Shown here piece by piece: positions 8,628 to 17,875 of a stretch of DNA of 64,000 bases. Origin of the DNA: JANQPX01 sp965204405 (lineage in GTDB: Bacteria > Pseudomonadota > Alphaproteobacteria > Geminicoccales > Geminicoccaceae); the NCBI GenBank assembly GCA_965204405.1, contig CBDBEN010000002.1, forward strand, positions 310,001-374,000, written 5' to 3'. The first letter of the stretch is position 1. Each line of letters opens with the position of its first letter. The notes under the pieces are model-generated. The model saw nothing but the letters and a program-made list of their open reading frames with translations, ran no database searches and was not told the origin of the DNA. Made by a program: the position numbers and the translations under genes.

Positions 8628-9859
8628 GCCTTCTTGGCCTCAGCCTCGCCTATCTGCGTGCCCGGCTTCTCGGCACATGCTTGAACCTCCTGCTTCTTGC
8701 CCTCGGCGTCGGCACGATCGTGCTGTTACTGCTATTCAGTGCCAAGTTCGAGGAGCGCTTGACGCGGGATGCCGCCGGGCTCGATCTGGTGATCGGTGCC
8801 AAAGGCAGTCCGCTGCAGCTCATTCTGTCCAGCATCTACCATGTGGACATTCCGACGGGAAACATCCCGATCACGGAGGTGGAGCGCTGGCGCGGCCACG
8901 ATCTGGTCGAGTCCGTGATTCCGATCGCTTTGGGAGACAGTCTCGGTGGCTTTCGCATCGTCGGCACGGAGGTCGCCTATGCCGAACACTATGCTGCGAC
9001 GCTGGCCGGCGGTCGGTTCTGGCAAGGGCCGTTCGAGGCCGTGCTTGGCAGCGAGACCGCCGCGAAAACGGGGCTTGTGCTCGGCGATCACTTCCTTGGC
9101 AATCACGGGCTGGCGCCGGGCGGTCCTGCCCATGGTGATCATGCTTATGAGGTGGTCGGCCTGCTGGCGCCGACCGCCAGCGTCATCGACCGATTGGTGC
9201 TGACCGGTGTGGATAGCATCTGGACGTCCCACGGCATCGAGGCGATCGAAAAGGAACATGCCGAGCATGGCAATACCGATGGGCGTAACGAGCCGGCATC
9301 CGCCGACAGCCGACAAGCGGTGACCGCTCTGCTACTGCGCTATCGATCGCCGCTGGCAGCCGTGCAACTGCCGTTCCAAGTCAATCAAACGGCGGGCCTG
9401 CAGGCAGCGGCGCCCGCCCTGGAAATGGCCCGGCTGGTCTCGATGGTCGGGATCGGCGTCGACACTGTCCGCGGTTTCAGCCTGCTGCTCATGGCGACGG
9501 CAGGGCTCAGCGTGTTTGTCGGCCTCACCAATGCGCTGCAAGCGAGGCGCTACGACCTGGCCGTCATGCGGGTCATGGGGGCGTCGCCGCGAACGCTGTT
9601 CGCTCAGCTTTTGCTCGAGGGCTTGCTTCTGGCGATTGGCGGTGCGTTGCTAGGTCTTTTGCTCGGACACGGCGCGGCGAGCCTGCTGGCGGCCAGCTTT
9701 TCCGGGGTTGATAGCCTCGGACTGTCCGGCCGGAGCTGGATCATCGAGGAGATCTACGTCGTTGGACTGGCACTCCTCGTCGGCTTGATCGCAGCACTGC
9801 TTCCAGCCATCCAGGCCTATCGCACGGACATCGCGGTGACGCTGGCATCGGGCCGCTGA
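8624..9859 (+). CDS. FtsX/MacB-type ABC permease with His-rich periplasmic domain
   Basis: A 411-residue permease with one N-terminal helix, a large periplasmic domain and three C-terminal helices, the FtsX/MacB layout. The FtsX region is clear near the end (LAVMRVMGASPRTLFAQLLLEGLLLA). The periplasmic domain is rich in histidine and acidic residues (LGDHFLGNHGLAPG, PAHGDHAYE, EKEHAEHGNTDG), consistent with metal contact. The start at 8624 overlaps the ATPase stop (ATGA). The gene is followed 50 bases later by a DUF3299 gene. The cluster resembles the ABC plus DUF3299 sets reported in zinc-regulated loci of other proteobacteria, but no separate binding protein is seen. Confidence 0.82.
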   Translation: MSLLGLSLAYLRARLLGTCLNLLLLALGVGTIVLLLLFSAKFEERLTRDAAGLDLVIGAKGSPLQLILSSIYHVDIPTGNIPITEVERWRGHDLVESVIPIALGDSLGGFRIVGTEVAYAEHYAATLAGGRFWQGPFEAVLGSETAAKTGLVLGDHFLGNHGLAPGGPAHGDHAYEVVGLLAPTASVIDRLVLTGVDSIWTSHGIEAIEKEHAEHGNTDGRNEPASADSRQAVTALLLRYRSPLAAVQLPFQVNQTAGLQAAAPALEMARLVSMVGIGVDTVRGFSLLLMATAGLSVFVGLTNALQARRYDLAVMRVMGASPRTLFAQLLLEGLLLAIGGALLGLLLGHGAASLLAASFSGVDSLGLSGRSWIIEEIYVVGLALLVGLIAALLPAIQAYRTDIAVTLASGR

Positions 9860-9909
9860 TCGACTAAGATGAAGTGAAGGGCGGGTAAAGATTTGGGAGG
9901 CCGAAATCA

Positions 9910-10518
9910 ATGAGCGGGATAATGGATCGGGTATTAGGCGAACTTAACGGAAGCTTGGTCGCTGGTGCAGCGCTGTTTTTGGTGATCGCATCTTCGTCGA
10001 CGTCTAATGCCGAAACGCCAGCGGACAAGGCTGATCCCATCGATCCCGAGGACATCCCCTCGGTTCACAACACATTCTATCAGGTGCCTGAAGATACCGT
10101 AAGTTGGGATGTGCTCGGGACCATGGATGTCAAAGTCGAGGTCATCGCGCCGCTTCGGACGCAGATGACCAAGAATTTTACCGAGGAGGTCAAGGCGCTT
10201 GACGACCAATCCGTGCAAATCATGGGCTTCCTGTACCCGCTCAAGGGCGGCATTGCACATGAGCATTTTCTCCTGACCGCCTGGCCGCCCAGCTGCCCCT
10301 TCTGCCTGCCCGCGGGGCCGACCCTGATGGTTGACGTCCAGGCCGCCGAGCCGGTGGAATTCAGCGAAGGTGCCATCTTGATGGCCGGCAAGTTCGACCT
10401 CTTGGAGAATGACCCGTCCGGCATGTATTATCGCTTGGAGGAAGCAACGCTGGTCGAACGTTTCGACGACATTCGCTGGACCGGACAGGGTCTCGACGGC
10501 CAAGGCATTCCGCGATAG
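9910..10518 (+). CDS. DUF3299 periplasmic protein
   Basis: A 202-residue protein with an N-terminal hydrophobic segment (about 13-30) that looks like a signal peptide or anchor. The body matches DUF3299: a TVSWDVL start, VQIMGFLYPLKG, HEHFLLTAWPPSCPFCLPAG and a late LMAGKFDLL. The CPFC pair (near residues 130-135) could bind metal or form a redox disulfide. GGGAGG-like sequence precedes the ATG by about 9 bases, supporting this start. It is the third gene of the ABC operon, and such proteins are repeatedly found with MacB-type transporters thought to handle zinc or other metals. Biochemical function is unknown. Confidence 0.75.
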   Translation: MSGIMDRVLGELNGSLVAGAALFLVIASSSTSNAETPADKADPIDPEDIPSVHNTFYQVPEDTVSWDVLGTMDVKVEVIAPLRTQMTKNFTEEVKALDDQSVQIMGFLYPLKGGIAHEHFLLTAWPPSCPFCLPAGPTLMVDVQAAEPVEFSEGAILMAGKFDLLENDPSGMYYRLEEATLVERFDDIRWTGQGLDGQGIPR

Positions 10519-10680
10519 GCGACCTCGCCGTTCGACTTGCGCAACGACGCTCCTTGAAAGCGACGCATGCATTCTCGCCAGAAGCGGCTAGCGCATTTCC
10601 GGGACAGGCGTTGAGTCTTGTCGCCGTTGACTGACCCAAAGTCATGGTCGATGAGGCGAGATAGAGCGTCGGGATCGCAG

Positions 10681-12228
10681 CTAAAATACGTAGACTTTTC
10701 TGCCGACAAGGCGGTCGATCGAGGCACGTTCGGTCTGGGTCATTGGCCGGATCAGGCGGGCGATGCCGATGAAGGCGAGGCTGGTCAGCGCCATGCCGGC
10801 GATGTTCCAGGCGAGTTGGTCGGGAAGATAGTAGCGGATGATCAGGCCGATGAGGATGGTGAACACCATGGCACTGGCGATCCGGGCCTGGCCACCGAGA
10901 TCGAATTTCAGGTCGAAACCGGCATGCCTCAACTGATAAACGATAGCGGCGACAGAGATGATTTCGGGAAGGATGAGCGCGAGTGCGAGGCCATAGGTAC
11001 CTAGTCCTGCGAAGACCAGGATGAACGCCAGCGGCACCACCAACGGCATCACCAGGGAGGCGCGTCTCAAGATATTGACCCGCTCGATGGTGTTGCAAAG
11101 CGCCATCAGTACCTGTCGGTGATTGTCGATTAGCATCAGTACCAAAAAGAGCAGCATGAGACCGTGGGCGTCGGCATATTTACCCTTTGAGAGCAGATCG
11201 AGGATCTCGCCGCCATATACGAAAAACACCGCAAGGCTCATGGCGAAAATGTAGTTCGAGATCTTCAAAATCATGATCAATTGTCGATTGAGCTTCTCGA
11301 AGCTTCCGGTCTTGGCAAATTCTGCCACCAGTTTCGGGCGGTATAGGCCGGAAAACAGGTGGGCCGGTAGGAATCTGTTCAGTTGCGTGAACAGCGTCTG
11401 GCAAAAGCCATAGGGGGCAAGTGCAGCGGTTGCCAAAAGCTGTGGTGCTGCGCTCATCACCGCATGGCCGCTGCCGGACATCCTCAGCACTTCGTTGGCA
11501 TAGCTGTTCGCGGCGAACCTAAGAACCGTCCGCCAGCGCAAGGAGTAGGCCGAGAGCGGCGGTTTCTCGTAGGGCAGTTGACGGAGTAGAGCTCCGGCTT
11601 GAATGAAGGCAACGCTCGCCGCCGTGACGATTGCCGCTATTTCACCATAGATCACGCCGGTCAACGTCAGCGGACCGGGCTGGATGATCAGAGTGAGGAG
11701 GATGGCAAGAAAAACCAGATGGCGGACCGATGTGTTGGCCTGGCTATGGGCCTGCTGCAGAAGGGATTGGAAAACCACGTCGCGCAGGAAAACCATCATG
11801 GCGAAGGGAACGAGTGCCCAGATGTAGAGATCGAGGGCGGGCAGCCAGTCTTCCTTGCCGCCAAGGCTGAGGAGTTGCTGTCCGGCAACATGGAAGACCA
11901 GTGCAAGCGCGATGATGATCAGCGCTCGAAGGCTGGTCATGATGATGATGAAGCGGCGAAGTGTGATCGAGTTCAGGCTTGATCTCAACTCCGGCACATA
12001 GCGGTCGACTGCCCAGTTGATGCCGAATCTGGATATGTTGGTCGACAGTTCGATGAAGGCGATCAGCCAGGCATAAACGGCAAAATCGGATTTGGTGAGA
12101 TTGGCGGCGATCAGGTAGAAAATCGACAGGCTGAGCACCGCATTGATGCCTTTGCCGCCTGTGAATACCAGCGTGTTCCAGCGCAGCCGCTTGACGGAGT
12201 AATATTCGTTTTTTTCCGTGTGCGGCAT
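10681..12228 (-). CDS. Polysaccharide flippase (Wzx/MVF-type)
   Basis: A 515-residue integral membrane protein with about 12-14 hydrophobic segments, typical of the oligosaccharide flippase family. The N-terminus (RLRWNTLVFTGGKGINAVLSLSIFYLIA) matches the start of Wzx-type proteins, and the second half has the usual long hydrophobic run. It would move lipid-linked repeat units across the inner membrane for polymerisation. It lies upstream, on the same strand, of nothing obvious but is followed (in genomic order) by a sulfotransferase gene and a divergent glycosyltransferase, so this is the assembly part of a surface polysaccharide locus. No strong Shine-Dalgarno site marks the start. Confidence 0.82.
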   Translation of the reverse strand: MPHTEKNEYYSVKRLRWNTLVFTGGKGINAVLSLSIFYLIAANLTKSDFAVYAWLIAFIELSTNISRFGINWAVDRYVPELRSSLNSITLRRFIIIMTSLRALIIIALALVFHVAGQQLLSLGGKEDWLPALDLYIWALVPFAMMVFLRDVVFQSLLQQAHSQANTSVRHLVFLAILLTLIIQPGPLTLTGVIYGEIAAIVTAASVAFIQAGALLRQLPYEKPPLSAYSLRWRTVLRFAANSYANEVLRMSGSGHAVMSAAPQLLATAALAPYGFCQTLFTQLNRFLPAHLFSGLYRPKLVAEFAKTGSFEKLNRQLIMILKISNYIFAMSLAVFFVYGGEILDLLSKGKYADAHGLMLLFLVLMLIDNHRQVLMALCNTIERVNILRRASLVMPLVVPLAFILVFAGLGTYGLALALILPEIISVAAIVYQLRHAGFDLKFDLGGQARIASAMVFTILIGLIIRYYLPDQLAWNIAGMALTSLAFIGIARLIRPMTQTERASIDRLVGRKVYVF

Positions 12229-12350
12229 GTCAGCGTCCGGCGTCCGGGCGCGAATGCGTCGAGGCCGGCTTCGATGCCATGCCGAAACGGTTGAAAACGG
12301 GAATGACGATGCTTATCAGCGGTGTCACGGGCTGCGGTCTTGCCAAGTTG

Positions 12351-13268
12351 TCAACCTGCACCAAGCCAAGCGGATAAATCCCGACCCGTCAGCTTGGCAA
12401 GCAAACGGATGTCCTCGGCGAAATAGTCTCGAAGTGTCAGGCTCAACCTCTCCTTATCGCCATTCTCGGGACCAGGCTCGCTCGACAGGCCGGCTTCTTG
12501 AATTTTGTTCAGCAGGCCGAAGTTCGTCTGGAGGCCAAGCCTGTCCTTTACGGTCCTACCAAACTTCCAGAGCTGGATCATCCTCGGATGCCTAATATGG
12601 TGTCGGCGATTGTGAATAGGAAAATCAAGGCGCTGATCGTCATCGAGGCCTAGAAAGCCCAGGGTCTCGCGATAGACCTTCGCCGTATTCTGCGAAAAAT
12701 CATCCATATAGATGATCTTTAGTTGTTCGGGCGCCACCTTGCCTTGAATCCTCTCGACCTGTTCGCCGAGACGACAGCGGTCATCATAGAAAAGCCGCTT
12801 GGGTTCGTTGCAGAGTGCCGGGAGATCGCGGCCCGATTTTCGAGGCGCTATTGCCGCCCAGGCTTTTTCCGGATCCTGGATGGTCTCATAGCCATTTTTC
12901 CGCTCCTGCGCATGCATCGCAAATACGATCTCGACAGGATTGCGCAGCATCGCGATGAACTTGGCGTCCTGCCGCACGCCGAGAATGCGGTCGACAGCGA
13001 CCTCGGAGGCGAGGTAGTCGGTCGTTGCTTCGCCGAGGATCGCTCCCTCCGGGGCATCGTCGAAGAGATCGAGATAGCGCTGATCATCGGTGATCGGGCG
13101 ATCGCGGAAATCTTCGGCAAAGAACCGCGGCTCCTTCGGCTTGGACACGAAGACATCGTCGCGCTCATCGAGATATTGAGCAAGCGACGACGTACCTGCC
13201 TTGGGTGCGCCCAGGATGTAGAAATCAGGAAAGCGTCGAGAGGCCGTCAATGCCGTTCTCTCCTCCAC
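12351..13268 (-). CDS. Sulfotransferase (PAPS-dependent)
   Basis: A 305-residue sulfotransferase. The PAPS-binding 5'-phosphosulfate loop is FYILGAPKAGTSSLAQYL near residues 16-33. The second conserved feature (FIAMLRNPVEIVFAMHAQ, with the 3'-phosphate-binding Arg-Asn) is near 104-121. It would transfer sulfate to a sugar hydroxyl. Beside a flippase and a glycosyltransferase it suggests a sulfated surface polysaccharide. The listed start is a GTG; GGAGGAG lies within the first codons, so the true start may be the TTG at 13250, giving an N-terminus of MTASRRFPDF. The gene is followed by the flippase gene on the same strand after about 120 bases. Confidence 0.82.
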   Translation of the reverse strand: MEERTALTASRRFPDFYILGAPKAGTSSLAQYLDERDDVFVSKPKEPRFFAEDFRDRPITDDQRYLDLFDDAPEGAILGEATTDYLASEVAVDRILGVRQDAKFIAMLRNPVEIVFAMHAQERKNGYETIQDPEKAWAAIAPRKSGRDLPALCNEPKRLFYDDRCRLGEQVERIQGKVAPEQLKIIYMDDFSQNTAKVYRETLGFLGLDDDQRLDFPIHNRRHHIRHPRMIQLWKFGRTVKDRLGLQTNFGLLNKIQEAGLSSEPGPENGDKERLSLTLRDYFAEDIRLLAKLTGRDLSAWLGAG

Positions 13269-13511
13269 GTTGTCTTATCATTCGTTTCGTGGCGATCCGG
13301 GTAGATCGCTCATAGCCAGGCGGATTTAAAAAACGGGTCGGAAAAAGGACCGTCCATACCTCGCTTGGCTTGGCTGACCCTATCAAGAAGATGCCGATAG
13401 AGACAAAGAGACAGCCGCTTCGTCAACCCCTTTCAGCCGGTTCTTGTGATCAGGGCGGCCCAGTTGTATACCCTTTGCCTCATTCAAGACCAAACAAGAG
13501 AGCGCCTGAAG

Positions 13512-14612
13512 ATGGGGGCTCCATTGGAAACGAACCACCTCAGGTTGCAATTCGGCATGTCTCAAAAACTCTTTTACCGCGAGTTCCAGTACCAAAAACG
13601 CGACATGGCACGGTTCCTGTCCGAAACTCATGACTTCGAGCTAATCTACCGTACCGCTAGTCCTCCCGAGAGCCGCCGAACGAAGCTCTTCTTCATCCGC
13701 CAAGCTTTTCTCGATCTCGCTTTTCTGTTGAAGCGCCTGAAAACCATCAAGCGCTACAATTATATCCTGGCCCTTTGGCATTCGGCCCCAGCGTTCATGT
13801 TTCTCAAGCGGCTGGGGCTGATCGACTATGATAGGCTGCTCTGGTTCGGTTTTTCCGTGCACGCGCCGTTCTGGGCGCATCTCTATAAGCTGATTGCCAA
13901 GCTCGACACCAAGACCGCCTGGTTCGTGGTATTCACCGAGCAGGAGGTCGAGGACTATGCCAGGCGCCTCGGCATCGACCGGGATAAGCTGCTGTTCATT
14001 CCCCATGGCGACTGGCCGCAACCGATCGATGTGCCGGATGTCTTCTCGCCGGATCCTGATCTGGATCTGGAAACGCCTTTTTATTTTACCGGCGGCTTCA
14101 CCAATCGTGACTACAAGCCGGTCATCGAAACCTTCCGAAAGCTTGGAGAACGGCTGATCATCGTCTGTTCCAACACTAATACGGATGTCGTCGACAAGGA
14201 ACTGCCGGACAACATCACGGTGTTCCGTGACATCACATTTCCCGAATTCGAGTTATTGCTGAGAGCGAGCAAAGCGGTGATCATCCCTCTCAAGCACGAC
14301 AAAGGGGCAGCCGGCCACAGTGTTCTGGTCCGCAGTATGCGCAATGCCAAGGTCGTCATCGCCAATGACTTCGGGATCGTTGAGGACTATATCGAAGACG
14401 GCGTCGATGGCCTTCTCATCAGCGATATGAGCGATGCGCTGGAGAAGACGATCAAAGAAATCGAGACCGACAACGCCCATTTCGATCCTGTTCGGAAAGC
14501 CGCGTTCCAGCGTTTTCAAGCCAATTATTCGCAAGAGGCGATGGAAGGGATGATGAGCGATCTGATCGAGGGGCGGACGATCAAATCAGGGACTGCAGAC
14601 GCTAATATTTAA
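13512..14612 (+). CDS. GT-B fold glycosyltransferase
   Basis: A glycosyltransferase of about 366 residues with two Rossmann-like halves. The C-terminal donor-binding half includes FPEFELLLRASKAVIIPLKH and AAGHSVLVRSMRNAKVVIANDFGIVEDYIEDGVDG, the usual GT4-like pattern in which an acidic residue contacts the nucleotide sugar. Sugar and acceptor cannot be predicted. It is divergent from the sulfotransferase. The start is uncertain: ATG at 13512 is chosen, but an ATG at 13557 (MSQKLFYREF) or a GTG at 13446 also fits the frame. Confidence 0.72.
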   Translation: MGAPLETNHLRLQFGMSQKLFYREFQYQKRDMARFLSETHDFELIYRTASPPESRRTKLFFIRQAFLDLAFLLKRLKTIKRYNYILALWHSAPAFMFLKRLGLIDYDRLLWFGFSVHAPFWAHLYKLIAKLDTKTAWFVVFTEQEVEDYARRLGIDRDKLLFIPHGDWPQPIDVPDVFSPDPDLDLETPFYFTGGFTNRDYKPVIETFRKLGERLIIVCSNTNTDVVDKELPDNITVFRDITFPEFELLLRASKAVIIPLKHDKGAAGHSVLVRSMRNAKVVIANDFGIVEDYIEDGVDGLLISDMSDALEKTIKEIETDNAHFDPVRKAAFQRFQANYSQEAMEGMMSDLIEGRTIKSGTADANI

Positions 14613-14727
14613 CACCTGAATTCCCCTGATATGGTCGGGATCCTGCGGGTGCTGGGAGAGGGAGCGGGCTGGTGATGACGTCATATGGTCGAAAAACGCT
14701 TGAGCTGCCCGCGCATGGCTCTTCGTC

Positions 14728-16194
14728 TCATGGTGCGATATCGGCGCCGAAATTCTTTTCCGGGTTCAGCTCGTCCACCACATGACCGGACATGCCGGTT
14801 AAATCGATCGGTTGTCGCGCGATGAACCGGCCATCGCCCGGGCTCGCGCGCAGCGAGCCGTCATCAACGATACGGCGGCCGCGATTGAGCACGGTCACCG
14901 GCCATCCCTTGATCTCCAGCCCCTCGAAGGGATTGTAGTCCATATTGTCATGCATGACGCCGGCCATGCGCACCTCGTTCGGATCCCAAATCGCGATGTC
15001 CGCGTCGGACCCGATGGCGATCGTGCCCTTTTTCGGATGCATGCCGTAGATCCTGGCAGCGTTGGTTGCCGAGAGGGCCACGAACTGGTTGAGGGTGATC
15101 CGGCCTTTTTGCACGCCTTCGGAAAACAACAGCGGCAGGCGCATCTCGATCCCCGGCATGCCATTGGCGATTTTCCTGAAATCGGCATCGGCGCCAGCGT
15201 GAAATTTACCGGTTTCATCGAACCGGTAGGGCGCGTGATCCGATGAGACCAGCGAGAAGGTGCCGGACTGAACATGCTGCCAGAGCGCGTCCTGGGTTGC
15301 TCGATCCCTGAGTGGCGGAGAGCAGATGAACTTTGCACCTTCTTTCCCCGGCCTATCGAGATCGTTCCGTGTCAGGAAGAGATATTGCGGACAAGTCTCG
15401 CCGAAGATCTTGGCGCCGGACTGACGCGCGTTCTGCACCAGTGCTGCCCCGCCCGGAGTCGAGACATGGACGATCAGCAGAGGCGCGTCGACGAAGCGGG
15501 CAAGCGTGATCGCGCGGTTGATCGCCTCCTCCTCGGCAAGTGCTGGATGGCTGACGGCATGGTAGCGTGGTTCATGATGCCCGGCGTCCAACAGACGTTC
15601 CGAGATCCATTTGATCATCTCATTGTTCTCGGCATGAACCATGGTGAGCGCACCATGACGCTTTGCGACCGAGAGGATATCGAGAAATTGGGCGTCATCG
15701 ATCTTGATCAGGTCATAGGTCATGAAGACCTTGAACGAGGTCACCCCGCGCGCGAACGCTGCCGGCAGATCCCGGGTGAGCGCTTGCTCGGTCGGATCGC
15801 TGACGATCAGGTGATAGGAATAATCAATCACCGAGTGCCCCTGAGCGCGCTCGTCATAGGTTGCAAGCGTATCCAGGATCGATTGACCCTTCTGCTGGGC
15901 GGCGAAGGGGACGAAACAGCTATTGCCGCCGAAGGCAGCCGAAATCGATCCGGTGCGATAGTCGTCCGCCGACATCAGTCCCATGCTGGATTCCTGGGCG
16001 ATATGACAATGCGCCTCGATCCCCCCCGGCAGCACCAATTTGCCCGCTGCATCGATCACGTCGGCGCCGCCGTCCAGATGCTCGGCCAGCGTCACGATCC
16101 GTCCGTCGCGAATGCCGATATCGGCGGAAAACACATCCGTCGCTGTTGCTACGGTTCCACCCTGAATAACGAGATCGAATGTTTGGCCGCTCAT
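14728..16194 (-). CDS. D-hydantoinase / dihydropyrimidinase
   Basis: A 488-residue cyclic amidohydrolase. The binuclear metal site is visible: His62 and His64 in EAHCHI, the carboxylatable Lys155 in SFKVFMTYD, His residues in MVHAENNEM and IVHVSTPGG, and the late Asp in SSDHAPY. It opens hydantoins or dihydropyrimidines to N-carbamoyl amino acids. The next enzyme, N-carbamoyl-D-amino-acid hydrolase, is encoded immediately upstream with an ATGA overlap, so D-hydantoins are the likely substrates. The ATG at 16194 is chosen because of that overlap; an upstream in-frame ATG would run far into the neighbour. Confidence 0.88.
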   Translation of the reverse strand: MSGQTFDLVIQGGTVATATDVFSADIGIRDGRIVTLAEHLDGGADVIDAAGKLVLPGGIEAHCHIAQESSMGLMSADDYRTGSISAAFGGNSCFVPFAAQQKGQSILDTLATYDERAQGHSVIDYSYHLIVSDPTEQALTRDLPAAFARGVTSFKVFMTYDLIKIDDAQFLDILSVAKRHGALTMVHAENNEMIKWISERLLDAGHHEPRYHAVSHPALAEEEAINRAITLARFVDAPLLIVHVSTPGGAALVQNARQSGAKIFGETCPQYLFLTRNDLDRPGKEGAKFICSPPLRDRATQDALWQHVQSGTFSLVSSDHAPYRFDETGKFHAGADADFRKIANGMPGIEMRLPLLFSEGVQKGRITLNQFVALSATNAARIYGMHPKKGTIAIGSDADIAIWDPNEVRMAGVMHDNMDYNPFEGLEIKGWPVTVLNRGRRIVDDGSLRASPGDGRFIARQPIDLTGMSGHVVDELNPEKNFGADIAP

Positions 16195-17129
16195 CCCGCT
16201 TTCCCATCCGGATAGATAACGCCTGTCTGGGTGCCTATGCGCCGGTAATGTTCGATCCGCCGATGGCGTTTGAAGTCGAAGATCGTCGCCTTGCCGAAGG
16301 CGCAGGCGTCCATATCGCATGCATGGACCAGGAGTTCATCGCCTTCCGTTTCCGCGCGGGCCACCACCTTGCCGTTGGGATCGATGATCACGCTGCCGCC
16401 GATCAGCGGATGGCCGTCCTCGTCGCCTGCCTTTGCAACGCCGACCACCCAGGTCGCGTTCTGATAGGCGCCGGCCTGCATCGATAGCTCGGAATGAAAC
16501 AGGCGGGTTTCCTGCCCCTCATCGGAAAGCTGTGAGTTCACCGACGGCGTGTTGTACCCGAGCAGGACCAGTTCGACTCCCTGCAGCCCCATCTCCCGAT
16601 AGGCCTCGGGCCAGCGGCGATCGTTGCAGATCAGCATGCCCATCCAGGCATCCAGATTGCGCCAGACCGGAAAGCCGAGATCCCCCGGCTCGAAATAGCG
16701 CTTCTCCAGATGCTGAAAGGCTCTTCCGGTATCGAACTCGCTGTGTCCGGGCAGGTGCACCTTTCGGTATTTACCAATGATATTGCCGTTGCGATCGGTC
16801 AGGATCTGCGTGTTGAAATGCCGACCTTCGGGGGTCAGCTCGGCATAGCCGAAAGAAAGAGCTACCCCGTGCGTCCGAGCCTGCTCGAACAAAGGGCGCG
16901 TGTCGGCATTCGGTATCTTGCGCTCGAACCACGCATCGACATCTGCCTGATCTTCCATGAACCAGCGCGGAAAAAAGGTGGTTAGGCAAAGCTCCGGATA
17001 GACGACCAGATCGGCGTCCGCCGCTTTGGCTTGGTTCAGCAGTTCGATCATGCGCGCCACGACGGCTTCCCGTCCGTCCGCCTTCTGGATCGGCCCCATC
17101 TGAGCCGCGCCGATTACGATTTCCCGCAT
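16191..17129 (-). CDS. N-carbamoyl-D-amino-acid hydrolase (D-carbamoylase)
   Basis: A 312-residue nitrilase-superfamily amidase. Glu46 (YPELCLTTFFPRW), Lys123 (RKVHLPGH) and Cys168 (ICNDRRWPE) form the catalytic triad, and the flanking sequence (RAFQHLEKRYFEPGDLGFPV) is that of the Agrobacterium D-carbamoylase group. It converts N-carbamoyl-D-amino acids to D-amino acids, CO2 and ammonia. Start at 17129 is supported by GGGGAG six bases upstream; an in-frame ATG 15 bases earlier lacks that spacing. It is translationally coupled to the hydantoinase gene. No hydantoin racemase or transporter lies next to it. Confidence 0.9.
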   Translation of the reverse strand: MREIVIGAAQMGPIQKADGREAVVARMIELLNQAKAADADLVVYPELCLTTFFPRWFMEDQADVDAWFERKIPNADTRPLFEQARTHGVALSFGYAELTPEGRHFNTQILTDRNGNIIGKYRKVHLPGHSEFDTGRAFQHLEKRYFEPGDLGFPVWRNLDAWMGMLICNDRRWPEAYREMGLQGVELVLLGYNTPSVNSQLSDEGQETRLFHSELSMQAGAYQNATWVVGVAKAGDEDGHPLIGGSVIIDPNGKVVARAETEGDELLVHACDMDACAFGKATIFDFKRHRRIEHYRRIGTQTGVIYPDGKAG

Positions 17130-17196
17130 GATTTGCTCCCCCAATGCTGATCAAACGATGCGCGAGGTACCGTCGCCCGTCCAGGGGGAATCCTCT

Positions 17197-17823
17197 TCAA
17201 CTCCCTAGAGCGAGCGCTGCAACATCGGGCCAGCCGTCGAACAGCATGCGCCCGGCCACATAGACCAGCACCAGCAGGCCAAGCCACGAGATCATCGGAA
17301 ATCTGGTCAGGAGCCTCACAATAATGGTTGCACAAAAGCCCATCAGCGCGATTGCCAGTGCCAGTCCGAAGACGAGCAGTGCCGTGTTGTCGCGTGCGAT
17401 TGCTGCGACGGCGAGCACGTTGTCGATCGACATGGACACGTCGGCAATCGTGATCGAGAGAAGGGCCTGGCCGACAGTGCGTCGCGGCGGGCCTCGATAA
17501 CCACCTTCGTCCGCTGCGGTCTGGGCTTCCGTTGCCCGCCCCGGCACCTGTTCCCTGATCTCGACGAACAGCCGCCAGCAGACCCAGACGAGCAAAAGCC
17601 CGCCGACGAACAGCAGCCCCGGCACCGCAAGCAGATAAGTCGCAAAGATCGCAAAGATGATCCTGAGACCAGCAGCGGCGGCCATGCCGAACAGGATCGC
17701 CTTTCGTCTCAATTCCGGTGACAGGCCTGACGCGGCCATGCCGATGATCAGGGCGTTGTCGGCGGAAAGCACGATGTCGGCAACAACGATCTGAAAAAAG
17801 TTGGATATTGTAGTGATGTCCAA
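17197..17823 (-). CDS. TerC-family membrane protein
   Basis: A 208-residue inner-membrane protein with about seven hydrophobic segments. The two acidic TerC motifs are present: VVADIVLSADNALIIGMAASG near residues 12-32 and TIADVSMSIDNVLAVAAIA near 123-141. TerC proteins are linked to manganese/calcium export and metallation of secreted proteins or to tellurite resistance. The start codon is TTG at 17823, supported by AAAGGAG nine bases before it. The leader holds two alternative hairpins, one ending against this ribosome-binding site. The D-carbamoylase gene begins 67 bases after the stop on the same strand, possibly in the same transcript. Confidence 0.85.
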   Translation of the reverse strand: MDITTISNFFQIVVADIVLSADNALIIGMAASGLSPELRRKAILFGMAAAAGLRIIFAIFATYLLAVPGLLFVGGLLLVWVCWRLFVEIREQVPGRATEAQTAADEGGYRGPPRRTVGQALLSITIADVSMSIDNVLAVAAIARDNTALLVFGLALAIALMGFCATIIVRLLTRFPMISWLGLLVLVYVAGRMLFDGWPDVAALALGS

Positions 17824-17832
17824 GGGCGGACA

Positions 17833-17875
17833 CTCCTTTCGGGTCAGGGCCGACCCGATGACTGTGTCGCGGGTC
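17833..17875 (-). promoter_or_regulatory. TerC leader with mutually exclusive hairpins
   Basis: Read on the minus strand, segment A (GACCCG, 17875-17870) can pair with segment B (CGGGTC, 17857-17852). B can instead pair with segment C (GACCCG, 17845-17840). The B-C hairpin has perfect 7-bp arms (17839-17845 with 17852-17858) and a 6-base loop, and its last base is the first A of the AAAGGAG ribosome-binding site (17839-17833). Pairing A-B would leave that site open. This is the layout of a translation switch. The known yybP-ykoY manganese riboswitch, common on terC genes, is not matched. Confidence 0.45.

Noticed and set aside
14675..14684. Perfect palindrome ATGACGTCAT
   Set aside because: A single copy between convergent genes with no promoter nearby; consistent with chance.
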